From positions 126,432 to 190,431 of the forward strand of contig NW_025857693.1 of NCBI RefSeq assembly GCF_002878395.1: 64,000 bases of DNA. The letters are read 5' to 3'. Each line of letters starts with the position of its first letter. The first letter of the stretch is position 1. Source of the stretch: Capsicum annuum. Taxonomy: Eukaryota > Streptophyta > Magnoliopsida > Solanales > Solanaceae. The notes under the pieces are model-generated. The model was given only the letters and a program-made list of their open reading frames with translations, was not told the origin of the DNA and did no database searches. Made by a program: the position numbers and the translations under genes. Below are positions 24,501 through 35,462 of this stretch, piece after piece.

Positions 24501-26364
24501 AATCATCTATAGGATAAATATATATTATATCAATAGGTCATATATCATGACTATGAGTAATATCACCTCTCTAGGATAATTTTCATATCTAAGAATAATA
24601 TCGTCTCTATAGGTCAAAAAATTAAGTATAAGAGAAAGTAGCATCTCTTTAGGTCAAACATTAAGTCTGAGAGAAAGGTTGCATCTCTATAGGCCAATAT
24701 CACACCTAAGAGAAAATAGCATCTCTATAGGCCACATAACATATCTAATAGGAATGTCATCTTTAAATACCCAATATCACTTCCACAAGGAGTATCATAG
24801 CCATAACTCAAAATCCACAATTCGGGGAACATCAATACAAGTTACCAAGTTATGAAGTAACCTTATACTAAGTTTTACTATTCTTAACTATGCATAACAT
24901 CCGCAACTAAGTCCATAAGGCTCACACTAGTCTTGGCCTAAATGGGCCGAACAATCCTACTTCTAATCCTCAATTTTCATATTTAGGAAAACTATGCCCC
25001 AAACTAGGCTAAGGTATCTAGTTCAACTTCTAGATGTCAAATAATCCACATTCAAGCTTAAGATAGAAGCTTAAACTAGAAACAAAGGTACTCAAGTCTA
25101 CTCCACCCAAGTTATAATTTTGAGACTACCATACTAGTCCAATAAGGTTAAATCTACAATTCATGCTTCAACTGCTAATACCACATCCCAAACATACCAT
25201 TACATCTTAACCACACTACAACTAATCTAAACTAAAGAAGGGAGCTAATAAGATTAAAAGGAGGGTGTATAAATATGCCATCTTAGGTATCCAAAACCCT
25301 CATCTAATCTGTAAAGCATCAGCAATCAAGGCTAAGATACTCAAAGCATAATCAAATCCTAACATCTAAATTCACATGCAATACATATCGTACATCATCT
25401 ATGAAGAGTAGACAGAGACCTACCTCAAAGTCAAACCGTAAAACTTACCATCATGCACCATATGCTCGTCTTCACTTCAAAATTCCATCACACTAACAAA
25501 ACCATGATCTACTCATTAATACAAGTCTATCGATACCCATATTGCATTATTATACTTTGGGTCCAAAAATGATACCGAAAACCCCAAGTGGGTCTCACAT
25601 ATGAAAAATGAGTTTCCAAGAACAACCTACTCTTCAAATAACATTAGGGATATATATTCTTTAAAAAGTCGATGCAAATCACCCATATTTGGGGCTAAAA
25701 TCAAGCCTCAAGCCATTTAGGGTTTTGAGCCAAAAAAACTAAGAATTCAATACAAAAATTTAAGGATTCACACCTTATATTAGACGTTAATCATGATGAT
25801 ACAAGTAATACGAGCTCCCAATCAACTCTCAAGACTCTCTCTAATGTCGACATTCTCTATTAGGTTTTTGGGACTCAAGATAATGGAGTAAATGGCCAAT
25901 TCTCGGCCAAAATAGCTATTTAAATGACCCCTTCTAGGACCTCAAAAAGGGCAATCATGAATATACGCATACTATGATCGCAGTCATTACGATCGCCCCT
26001 AGTCCTCCGCAATTATAGTATCTGACGATGGCTGAAACAAGTTTTGGCCACAGCTTCGAGATGCATCCGAAATCTAATTTTCATAAATGAAATATGTAAC
26101 CACACTAAATTCGATGGTTCAAATGTGTTGGCAAGGTTGAATTTTCAATTCGAGGTCGTTTTACTAAAGTATTTTTCCAATGGTCATTTGGAATCAGTGA
26201 ATACTTCTGAAAAACAGAATTGGTTCTAAAAAGCTAAACGAACTATCGGTAATCAAATCATCGATCCCAGCAAGTCATAAATGACTTGAAGCAGCTATGG
26301 AGAAGCTCAATCAACAAAAATAAGTGTAACTATAAGAAATGACCTTAAGGGTCATTACAAACAG

Positions 26365-26686
26365 TGTTATGGGGCACACATACTCATATCAGATGAATTG
26401 TATCATGACCCTATGACTCATAAGATCCAAGTCATATCTGAGATAGAATAATTTAGACCTTATATTGGTCACCTTATAATTTGTACTATGCGATTCGAAT
26501 AGTCTTTACGACTCCTTAGTAATCACACGTAACCAGGATAGGAAACTTAGCCTCACAAACTGGTCAAGATATGATTTAGATCCTAAGACTCGTCAAGACT
26601 CCTTATGACTTGTAAGGAGAGTCGTAGTCTAGATAATGGGGTAAAAGTTCAAAAATCTTTCAAGGATCAAAATCTGGGGTATTATA
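26365..26686 (-). repeat. 5' LTR of element A, U3 end (beyond B)
   Basis: This continues the LTR that B interrupts. It matches 3388-3721 of the 3' LTR (TTATGGGGCACACATACT, ATGACTCATAAGATCCAAGTC, and the end GGGGTATTATA at 26686). It is followed directly by target duplication TCAAC (26687-26691) and then LINE L1. The sense start TATAATACCCC, like TATAACACCCC in the other copy, is TA and not TG. Confidence 0.88.
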
Positions 26687-26691
26687 TCAAC

Positions 26692-26795
26692 AAAGATGCA
26701 CCTTGTTATACATGTAGAAAGAACTCTTCTGCCTATTTATCTTTTGAGCTAAAATCTCTTGCACCTGAAATACCAATACCTTCAATATTTTTTTT
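26692..26795 (-). pseudogene. LINE L1, reverse transcriptase upstream part
   Basis: Minus-strand reading gives a K-I-N-R-Q-K-S-S-F-Y-M-Y-N-K-V-H block, the plant LINE reverse transcriptase segment usually written S-G-Q-x-I-N-K-E-K-S-x-F-Y. It continues directly into the L1 piece ending at 1498, with element A between. Recognisable sequence fades near 26795, so the LINE is probably 5'-truncated or rearranged there. Confidence 0.75.
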
Positions 26796-27030
26796 GTAAG
26801 CTAATTTTTTGTTTTAAATACCTAAGTTATAAGGATGTGTTTATCTTCCCTTATAGTCTCCCTGCTTTGTAGTACTTCTGGCATTTTTTTTCTTTTGCTT
26901 TGCGCCTAGTTACCTTTTTATTTTTGTGTAAATTTGTTAATCATTAAAAGGGATGCAACACCTTACATGCGATAAATTATCTATATCTATTATCTATAAT
27001 CTATAATATCTTTTAAGGTGTGATAAATTA
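26796..27030. other. AT-rich spacer, possible LINE 3' tail
   Basis: No ORF or domain is seen. On the minus strand the block 26895-26965 reads GCATCCCTTTTAATGATTAAC, then an A-rich run. This resembles the 3' untranslated tail of plant LINEs, but the match is from memory and weak. A short direct repeat (GATAAATTATCTATATCTAT) occurs at 26972-26991 and again at 27022-27041. Confidence 0.3.
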
Positions 27031-28070
27031 TCTATATCTATAATCTAAAATATATTAAAAGTGTGAAGACCCTTAGAAAAGTGACTGGACTTTTACCCTT
27101 CATTAAAAGTTTGTGTTTTAGACAAAATCATCTTTTTGCTATTTTTCTTAATTATTATATTATTATATTATAATATCTAAAATTAAGAATTCCTATAATA
27201 TATGATTCAAAAAATATCTTTTGCAAAATTTTCCTTTAAAAAACACAAAAAAACAAAAGTCATACTAAACTTCCAAAAAAAAAAAGTTATTTTAATATTT
27301 TTAAGGAAAAAAAATGAAAACAAGTTACTTTAAGTTTTCGAGGAATTAATTTGATACCATAATTAATTTTTTTTCCTTTCGCAACATAAAAATAAAAATC
27401 TTCCATATTTAGATAATCCTTTTTTATAGAAAAAGGTATTTCAGATTTTTTTTCTACAATAATATAATATAATAATATTTATAATGTAAAATTTATTGAC
27501 AGAGATATTCTAATTACTATTTTTGTTTATGAGCTCTAAAGTTGTCATCTGCAATCACAAAAGGTTAGATTTAATCGTATTATTCTAATATCTCGATTAT
27601 CATATTGTTTTGTTGTAGTTTTTGTTATGTTCAAGTCTATGTTGTAGATGAATGTTTCGTCGGACTTTGAAAAATTTGCATTAAGGTTAGGTTTGATGAT
27701 ATTGTTGTAATATTACAAAATACTGTAATTTCTGTTCAGCTACTGTTTGTTGTTTTTTCAAGTGATAGATTAACGTTTGGTCAAGCTTTAAGGATTTCTC
27801 TTAAGGTTTAATCGTATTGTTATGACATCTAGATTATCCTATTGTTTTGGTGAGTTTACCATGGTAGATGGATATCCAGACTTGAGAAATTTTTTTGTAA
27901 ATATTAGGTTTGATAAATTTATTTTGTTGTAATTTCTGATCTATTATTATCTATTATTTTTATTATTATCCGTGATATGATAGTTCACATCATAAGAAAT
28001 GGTCAAGATATTAATACGTCACATATGACTTGACATGAAGCACACGTGTAAAGCACGTACATTTGACTAG
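27031..28070 (+). mobile_element. Probable non-autonomous Helitron
   Basis: About 1.04 kb that starts TCTATATC after an A (27030) and ends ACTAG before a T (28071). This fits the Helitron rule of insertion between A and T with 5' TC and 3' CTRR ends. Just upstream of the 3' end is a short palindrome-rich stretch (ACACGTGT at 28042-28049, then GCACGTAC), where Helitrons carry a hairpin. There is no target duplication and no Rep/helicase coding. The interior is very AT-rich. The assignment depends on the ends only. Confidence 0.5.
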
Positions 28071-28897
28071 TATAAAAAAAGTGTGATGGTAATTCTTTTG
28101 CTTGGTTGTGAAATTAGTTTCATTCTATCGGTTAGTGTGATATTTAAAGAATTTTTAATTCTAGAAAATATTTATATGTCATAAAAGATAGGATGAAATG
28201 CACAAATACCCAATTTTTGGATCACCTTTCAAGTTGTAGTCGAAGTTAATTTTTTTTTGTTAAATACACCCACTTTGAAATCACTTCGGGCATATAGATG
28301 AAGTTGTGAAAACTTGTGTCTAAAGTTTGATACACGTCGAACATTTTATTTTTTTTTTAAGTATGGCCTTTTCAAAGTTAAACATCAAATATTTTTTCCT
28401 AGACTACTGACTTGTTAAGATCAACTTAAGATATTTTTGACTGAAGTTGTGGCCCTGACTAGATCAAACTTCAGCCAACTTTGTAACCTTCAGCAAGACC
28501 TAACATCCATTTAATATACATTTATTTTTTGTATTAGAAATTGAAGATGCATTTTTGCAAAATATTATACTTCAAATGTTGTAAGGTAAAAAAAATATTA
28601 TTGTACAACAACTAAGAGGAAGAAGAAAAATGACGAGGAGAAAAAATAGAGTAAAAGCTATCTTGTCTAAAATTACTTATACTTTGCATACCAATCAGAA
28701 TTTTTGAAAAAAAATGAATATAGACTTAATGAGGATGACCAAATAAGGTGACTTGTGATAATTTTACTAAAAAGACAAATTATCTATTATTGTTGAAAGT
28801 ACACCAGATTGAACAAAATGATATGACTCTTGAGTATCCTTAATACAAAGAGAAAATGACATGGGCGGCCATTAAGAGAAATGATGGTTCATGTTTG
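28071..28897. other. AT-rich intergenic stretch, nothing recognised
   Basis: About 0.8 kb with long poly-T and poly-A runs, no ORF above 60 codons and no terminal repeats that I can pair. It forms the left flank of LINE L2. Its last 14 bases (28898-28911, just beyond) are the L2 target duplication. Confidence 0.5.
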
Positions 28898-28911
28898 AGT
28901 CATGTATCATT
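28898..28911. repeat. Target-site duplication of LINE L2, left copy
   Basis: AGTCATGTATCATT, identical to 35463-35476. It is followed directly by a T run, the reverse of the LINE poly(A) tail, so it marks the 3' end of the minus-strand element. Confidence 0.92.
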
Positions 28912-29719
28912 TTTTTTTGTTTAATTTATGTTTTATTAATAATTAAATTGTCAATAAAAGAATGGATCAACCCATCCTAAAATCCAACACAAAATCTAAA
29001 AGAACCGGGTAGGTCCAATCCAAAACCCAGCCCATGTATATGTAATACACATATAAAATTCGTGTAGGGTTTCCTAAAGGATCTAGGATAAGCTCACTAC
29101 ATTACTCCTCGCCTCTTCCACATCTTCTCCCTTTGCCATGACTTTCTTCTTCAATCTCCAGTTAAAACTTCTTCTTCTTTGGGTGGTGAATGCGTCTCCA
29201 GCTTTTAAAGTAAGTTTCTTCCTTCCCTTCTATTTCTTGAGACTAACTTTGTGCTTACTTAACACATCTTTCTTGCAATATCAGCTGAGATCTCCGGTAC
29301 TAAGGTGTATGAAAAGCTTTTTGGTGCACAAAAATAGGGTCTAGTCTGCTTAGGCCTGGTCATCATTCCTGGTAAGCTTGCTAGATATTTTTTGCTAAAA
29401 CTATTAAGAAATCTAAAGAATAACATCTCATTTTAACCAGTTCTGGGAGGTAAGGAGATAAAGAGATGCTCGGACCCACTAGAGCTTTGATGATGCCACG
29501 AACCGAAGTTGCATATGTTAACAATTTGACCATGGACCCCTGATCTACGGAGAGATCTTTTTGATGGCTGGTTACTTAGGCTAAGTAGCATTTATTTTTA
29601 TTTGTTCTCCATTTTGTATAGAAGAATGTGAAAAACTGTACTAGCCTATCCAGTCTGTAGAATGAGGTGTAACTGCTAGCCTTAGATAAGATGTCTATTA
29701 CTTATCATTGTTTAATATT
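28912..29719 (-). other. 3' region and poly(A) tail of LINE L2
   Basis: About 0.8 kb between the RNase H end and the A-tail (T run at 28911-28918). On the plus strand the part 29040-29340 looks unlike a LINE trailer: CT-rich leader, an ATG at 29138, an apparent splice donor (AAAGTAAG) near 29210 and a T-rich stretch ending in a possible acceptor near 29284. The short plus-strand ORF 29138-29344 has no recognisable domain. It could be the normal 3' untranslated region or a captured host segment. Confidence 0.5.
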
Positions 29720-32700
29720 CTCTTAGTTGTCCTAGTCAGTTGATGAAATGTTGTATATGTGAACTTCTTATGCTCCACTGCCATATTAGCTAAGTAGTCT
29801 GCTAGCTAGTTCCCCTCTATATATGTATGAACTATGTGCACTTGATTGCTTTTAATTAATCTCTATGTTTTCATTATTATATCCTCGATCTTCCATGGTA
29901 TTTTCAACTCCTTGCTAAGAATCTTCTTTATTGCTAGTGAATCAGTCTGTATTATTACTCTACTTTATCCTGATATGCTACAATATTTAGTTGTATTCCA
30001 AATAGTAATTGCTTTTGCTTCTATACGAGTTGCATCCTCAATAGCTGCTCCTTCCGCATACAATAGATCTATTTTTTCATCTCTTAGGCAGAATTCCTAA
30101 GAATTTCTCCTAGATTACCTTTTGAAACATCATTTGTATTATATTTTACTCATCCTAGCCTTGGGAGCTCCCACAATACACATATAGCCTTGATTCTAGG
30201 TTTCAATTGACTAAGTTGTTGCATAATGCTTAGACAATCTCCCCAAAAATCTAGTGTTGGTTTTCTCACCTTAAGCAATATCCTCAGATGCCTTGTAACA
30301 TTCATGATCATCCTATGTACTGATACTCCTTTTCTTTCATGCTTCAGTGCATTCCTCATTCTTCATATTTCCTATAATATCATAGCTTGTACTGCTCAAT
30401 AGTAAGTTTTTTCCCTTGGATTCACATCTGCATTCCACCATGCATACATTACATATCTCAAACTCAGTCCTTGTATACCAATACTTGCAAAAAAAGAAAA
30501 ATAGGACCAAGTCCTGTTAGCATAATCTGGTCCAGTAGCATATGAGTCACATTCTCCTGTGTTAGATTTCGACAACACCAACACATTGAAGGACCTTCCA
30601 CTCCCCATATCCTAATAGTAGCGTCAACTAAAATCTTCCCTTTCTATATTCTCCACATGAAGAAGCTTATTTTGAAAGGCATTCCTTTTATCCACATCTT
30701 TTTGTATAACTCATTAGGATTCTCTTTATACCTGACATAGTGCCATGCTGATTTGATACTAAAATTCCCCATTGTATCTAATGTCTATACTTCCTTGTCA
30801 TTCTACATTTCATTCTGAGGAGTATTCATATTCTGAGTTATATGATCCACCATTTCCTCTGGCACCACTTCCTGAAGTTTCAGTACATCCCAATGTCTTC
30901 CTTAATAAAGTCTTTTACTATCTGAAAATCATTATCCCATTCTCTGGTAACCTCCACAATGGAATATAAATCACCTAATCCTATCCAGTTATCATACTAA
31001 ACATGTGAATTTCCTCCTTTTATTTTCCACAAAATCACATGATCTATTAAATCCCATGCTTGTAGCATATTTTTTCAAACTTAGGCTCTACCTCCTGAAC
31101 ATAACTTCCTTAGGGTCTAATTTACTGCAGTAATTATTCATCATGTACTCACTCCATATAGACCTCTTCGTTCTAAAGTTCCACCAAAGATTACAAAATA
31201 GTATTGTTGATACATCATGAAGACTCCTAAACCCAAGACCACCTTCCACTTCTGGTACACACATCTTAGACCAAGCCACCCAGTGTCTGCATTTTCCTTC
31301 CTCATTAATACTCTAAAATTACATAGAAAAATATTTCTGAATAGCATTTATCATATTCTTAGGTGGATTCATGACTGACAAGAAGTGTATTAGAATACTT
31401 TACAACACATGTTTAATTAGCACAGCCCTTCTTTCAAATGATAATAAATTTCCATTCCAAGATTGTAATTTACTGTTAATTCTATTCTTGATCAACTGAT
31501 AATACTGCTTCTTCTTTCTCTTGTAGAAGACTGGGCATCCAAGATATTTAAAAGGGAATTCTTTCCTAAGTATACCTGTAGCCATTTCTGCCAAAATAAT
31601 TGCACCATTAGACACCTTCTCATGAAAATACAGAGCACTCTTCTCCTTGTTAATTCTTTGCCCTGATACCAACTCATATTTCTCCAAAGTACTTGTCAGT
31701 GGTTGTAAAGTCCCTACTTCTGCTTTACAAATGATAATCATATCATCTGCAAAGGCAAGATGATTTAACTTAGGACTTCCTCTAGGCATGCCAAACAATT
31801 TAAAATTCTTCAGCTTTAGTAATTCCTTCAAACTTCTTGAAAACTCCTCTGCTGCAATAATAAACAAAGTAGGAGATAAAGGATCCCCTTGCTTCAATCC
31901 CTTGGAATATTTAAAGAAATCCTTAGCTGGCCATTAATCAATAAAGAATACCAATTATTTACCAGAAGCCTGTACACCATATCTATCAGCTGTTCACAAA
32001 ATCCAATCATTCTGAGTACTTTTATCAGAAAAAGCCACTCCACCCTATCATAAGCCTTCATCATTTCTATCTTCATGACCATATTTGGTGGTTTTCCTCT
32101 TTTCCTTATTTTAGAAACTATTTCCAGTACTACCAAAATATTCTCAGCTATGCTTCTTTCATAAATAAACCCAGCTTGCTCCTCAGATACTATATCTGGT
32201 AGAATACACTTTAGTCTTTCCTGAATAATCCTAAAAAAGATCTTATTCATAAAATTACTAAGTGATATTAGTCTTAAGTCTGAAAAACTACTGATATTTA
32301 ACTTTTTAGGTAGCAAAACCACATTAGTGTGTGTAATGAACCTTGGGAGTTCATAGACACTGAAAAATTCTGTAACCATTTGGTGTATACTAGTTGATAT
32401 TATTTCCCAAGCATCTTGAAAGAAAGCACTAGTCATCTGGCCCCCCAATACTATTTTTATTCAACCCCATCACTATATATTTGACTTCCTCTAATGTTGG
32501 AACCCTTATAATACCATCATTTTGCTTATCTGTTACCATACTAGGTAGAGAATCCAATATGGAAAAATCATGACTATCCTCCTATTTTTGAAACTGATTT
32601 TGATAAAATAAAACAGTAGCTTCAGCAATGTCTTTCTTCTGATCTATCCATTTCCCCTCCTCATTCTGTATTTAGTTGATCCTTAGTCTAGATATTCTGC

Positions 32701-33760
32701 CTTTTACAATAGCATAAAAGAACTTTGTGTTCTTCTCTCCTCTTTAAACCACTGAAACCCAGCTTTTTGTTTCCATTATTCTTCCTCTTTTTTCAAATAC
32801 ACTGTCAGCTCAGCCTGTGTCTTGAATAAGGATGCTCTATTCTCCCCTGATGGATTCTCTTCAAACTACTTCTCCTTTATCTTGATAACCTCCTCTAGAG
32901 TAGCTATCTCTTGGAAAATATTTCCAAAAATTTGTTTACTCTACTTAGCGAATACAACCTTAATTCTGTTTAGTTTATGATTAAAAACAATGAATGGATT
33001 ACCATAAGCTTCCACTTTCCAGTTCTGCTTAATAACCTCCATACAAGATTCTTTCTTAAGCTAAAAATTCAAGAACCTAAATAGTTTAATTATTTGCTCT
33101 AGAAAAGTACTGCAATAAAGTAGCATAGGAGCATGATCAGAACCACTCCTAGGTAAATTTTCCACCACTAATACAGGAAAAAATTCATGTATCTTGTCAT
33201 TCACAAAAGCTCTATCCAATCTTTTGAAAATATATTCTTCTTCTACTCTTTTATTCCACCATGTAAACTTATTGTCCTTAAAATTAACTTCAACCAGATT
33301 ATAGTTGCTTATGCAAAGATTGAAGTCTTCTGTTTTCTCTGCCTTATTACACTAAAATCCCCTCCTACAATCCATGGTTCATTTATAGTACAACTTAATT
33401 CTCTAAAGATTTCTAAAGCATACCTCTCTCCAATTGATTATATCTGGCATATACTAAAGTAACCATCACCACCACTCCTACATGTTGATTCTCTATTCTA
33501 AGTATTAATTGTTGCTCCTCATCACTAACTATGGTATAATCCATAATTAATTCTATGATAGCCCATATCTTTCTAGATACATTGACTGTTGCATGCTCCA
33601 TCTCCAATCTTCTTTTATATATCTCAATATTTTTTCCCTCCTAAAAATGGCCTCATTAGTCCAATGAAACCAAACTGGAACCTTTTGTGCATTGTTGTTA
33701 ATCTTGTAAAAGTCTTTTGAGTGTTAACTACCCTTATGTTCCAGATTAAAGCATTTATTT
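29720..33760 (-). pseudogene. LINE L2 ORF2: endonuclease, reverse transcriptase and RNase H
   Basis: In coding order: an APE-type endonuclease remnant (about 33760-32460) with E-P-W-I-V-G-G-D-F near 33360. Then reverse transcriptase: L-P-K and D-L-R-L-I-S-L (about 32250-32330), A-G-F-I-Y-E-R-S-I-A-E-N (about 32150-32190), motif A M-K-I-E-M-M-K-A-Y-D-R-V (about 32045-32080), K-Q-G-D-P-L-S-P at 31875-31895, motif C F-A-D-D (31742-31753) and K-Y-L-G-C-P-V-F-Y near 31530. A zinc-rich linker and a type I RNase H follow, with Y-A-E-G-A-A-I-E-D-A-T-R-I-E-A, I-I-Q-T-D-S-L and L-A-D-Y-L-A-N (30060-29760). A +1/-1 shift near 31900 separates motif A from motif C. The first Asp of motif A is Glu (32065-32067). 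It would nick DNA and copy its RNA at the nick, but this copy cannot. Confidence 0.87.
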
Positions 33761-33769
33761 TGAGACTGA

Positions 33770-35370
33770 ATCTGTTGTTTGACTCCTTTTCTGCATTGTA
33801 CTATTACTATTTTCTTTACTTTTTTTCTCCTTTTACCATGCTTTTGTTTCAGTGGCTTAGTCTGATTAGGAGATAAATCTCCCATCTGAGCCACCTCTTC
33901 AACATTATCTATTAAGTCCTCCTTAGCAAGATCTTCTTGCTTGCTATTAACAGCTTCCATCATGTTACTTAGCTCCATGGAAAGAGGTACAATATTTTCC
34001 AAAAATATGCTTCTAAGAGTTATTGTTTTGTACCAAAATCAACTCTCTTGACTAAGTCTGACTCTCTTTTTCTTCTGTAATTTTATTAGAGTCTGCAGCT
34101 TTATCATAAGATTTTTGCACCTCAGCACTATCTTATTTCTGACTCACATCCTCTCCTTCTATGTCTGGTTGTTTCTGTTGTGGATTTTCATCCTTTTCCT
34201 CAACCTTATCATTGCTGCCTTGATCTTCTATTACTGCAACTTTTGTCTTCCTAAAACTTCTATTTACCCAATCTTTGGTACTCTTCTACTCTTTTGCCTT
34301 GGTGCCCTCTATTTTTTCCTTCACAATGTCTTGTTGATTCAAAACATCAAAATCATTTTATATTTTTATAACCTCCTATGAATCCTTCATCTTTCCTACA
34401 ATATGACCATATTGATCTTTTCTATATCTACTCTTTCTTACCTTTCATGGATTGTTCTCCTTCTTTGATTCTTCATTAACTTCTGCATTGTGTTTTTCTT
34501 GCATTCTTTCTTCAGTAATCTGTTGAGCTTTATTTTCCTGCTGCTTCTTTTTTAATAACTCTGGATGAATATCCCAGCATGATTCCTCATCATGTCCTTG
34601 TAGATAACATTCTTTACAATACTTCCATTTATGGTGATACTGTATTTTGGTCCATTTGGATTTTATATTCCCTGTAACATTATCTTCTTCACTAATTTTA
34701 ATTTTATGTGGCAGCTTAGCAACTAAATCAACCTGAATTTTCACCCTTGCACAACTTGGCCTCGTATGATTCCTTATGGCCATATCCACCACCAGAGGTT
34801 TACCCACTGCTAAGGCAATAGAAAATATAGCTTCTTTAGCAAAGAAGTTTGGAGAAAGATCTGGGAATGAGATCCATGCTACTCCAACTGTAGTTTACAC
34901 ATCCGATTCGAACCATGGATCTCATTTGAAGGCTCTTATTTGCCAATATCTGTCTCTGGATTTAATAAAATATGTAGAAGTAGATAATAATTAACCATAG
35001 TCTTTTAATTGATTCAAACGAATCAATATATGTCTTGTATCCAAAACTCCTATTGTACAGTCCCCCTTGATTGCACATTGTTTGGGTATTAACTTTCGAA
35101 GCTCATGAACATCAGGCCTTTCATAAGAGAACTTACCAATGATTGCATGTTGTAAGTTTTCTTGGACTATTAAACTCTCCACCTCAGATGACTTCCACGT
35201 AATTAATGATTCTCCATGCTGCATGATAATTGGTTTTGGTGGCACATTTACGTATTCATGCACCAAAGGTTTTGCTTTAAGTACATTCGCGTATTGAGGA
35301 ACATGAATATTCTCTACAACCTACTTAGATGTGTTCTTCGGTGGGATAGACCCACCGAAAGTGGTTTCCA
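33770..35370 (-). pseudogene. LINE L2 ORF1: DUF4283-like protein with zinc knuckle
   Basis: The likely start is ATG at 35368-35370 (M-E-T-T-F-G-G-S-I-P-P). The first part (35266-34991) has the L-I-V-Q-E-N-L...G-K-F-S-Y-E-R-P-D pattern of the DUF4283 domain found in plant LINE ORF1. At 34445-34807 follow G-K-P-L-V-V-D-M-A, R-P-S-C-A-R-V-K-I-Q-V-D-L, and an intact CCHC zinc knuckle Y-C-K-E-C-Y-L-Q-G-H-D-E-E-S-C-W, then a Lys/Glu/Gln-rich tail. The stretch 34002-33770 is a charged Lys-rich segment. Stops occur after residue 16 and in the DUF4283-zinc gap. The role would be binding of the LINE RNA. The plus-strand ORFs 34115 and 34776 are shadows. Confidence 0.82.
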
Positions 35371-35462
35371 TTCAAACGAAAATTGAATCTACGCAGACAA
35401 TTATGCATGCACCGTTTTTAGGGTTTTTTTGACGTGAGGAATTGGGTCATCTTTAGGATGGA

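Larger units (their letters stand above)
12902..26359 (-). mobile_element. Element B: non-autonomous LTR retrotransposon (LARD-like), 13.5 kb
   Basis: Two related LTRs (12902-17708 and 21498-26359) flank a 3.8-kb interior with no recognisable gag or pol. The target duplication AACAG is exact (12897-12901, 26360-26364), and its removal rejoins the LTR of element A. The ends are TG...CA. In sense (minus) orientation the LTR starts TGTAATGACCC and ends GGGTCATGACA. An initiator-Met-like primer site lies next to the 5' LTR. Very long LTRs around a non-coding interior define the LARD class, which needs proteins from a partner. Element C, which carries gag-pol remnants, has the same LTR ends, R/U5 hairpin, minisatellite and leader sequence. 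The lack of coding could also be extreme decay. Confidence 0.8.
21498..26359 (-). repeat. 5' LTR of element B (4.9 kb)
   Basis: A homologue of 12902-17708 along its whole length, from TGTTGCGGCCC at 21498 to CATTACA at 26359. It includes a hairpin at 21912-21931, a minisatellite at 22850-23030, an AT microsatellite at 23878-23957 that the other copy lacks, and a second array at 24140-24500. The U3 end contains a TATTTAAA-like promoter site near 25915. The two LTRs differ at many positions, so the insertion is not recent. Confidence 0.85.
1504..26686 (-). mobile_element. Element A: Ty3/gypsy chromovirus (Tekay/Del type), nested and dead
   Basis: Minus-strand retrotransposon with 3' LTR 1504-3721, interior 3722-11075, and 5' LTR 11076-12901 continued at 26365-26686. 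An exact 5-bp target duplication TCAAC lies at 1499-1503 and 26687-26691, and the interrupted LINE frame is contiguous if A and one TCAAC are removed. Gag, protease, reverse transcriptase, RNase H, integrase and a chromodomain-like C-terminus can be followed in that order, all with stops and frameshifts. Two later insertions sit within it: solo LTR H in pol and the 13.5-kb element B in the 5' LTR. The chromodomain tail (V-A-S-V-K-V-L-W-R-N-Q...W-E-A-E) points to Tekay/Del. G and F in the right half belong to the same family by LTR and leader sequence. Confidence 0.88.
28912..35462 (-). mobile_element. LINE L2: complete L1-type non-LTR retrotransposon, inactive
   Basis: A 6.55-kb minus-strand element with ORF1 (nucleic-acid binding), ORF2 (endonuclease, reverse transcriptase, RNase H), a 3' region and a short A-tail. 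It is flanked by a perfect 14-bp duplication (28898-28911, 35463-35476). Full length with a long duplication is what target-primed reverse transcription leaves. The preserved duplication suggests it is younger than most of the window, yet frameshifts and stops interrupt both ORFs. It is not the same copy as L1, though the RT blocks align. Confidence 0.88.

Noticed and set aside
29138..29344. Host gene start with intron on the plus strand
   Set aside because: It lies within the bounds of LINE L2 (between its A-tail and RNase H). Without a homologue I keep it as a possible captured segment only, not a gene.
34115..34381. 88-codon hydrophobic plus-strand ORF as a membrane protein
   Set aside because: It is the complement of the Lys/Glu-rich part of LINE L2 ORF1. 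The antisense of such sequence is hydrophobic by codon symmetry.
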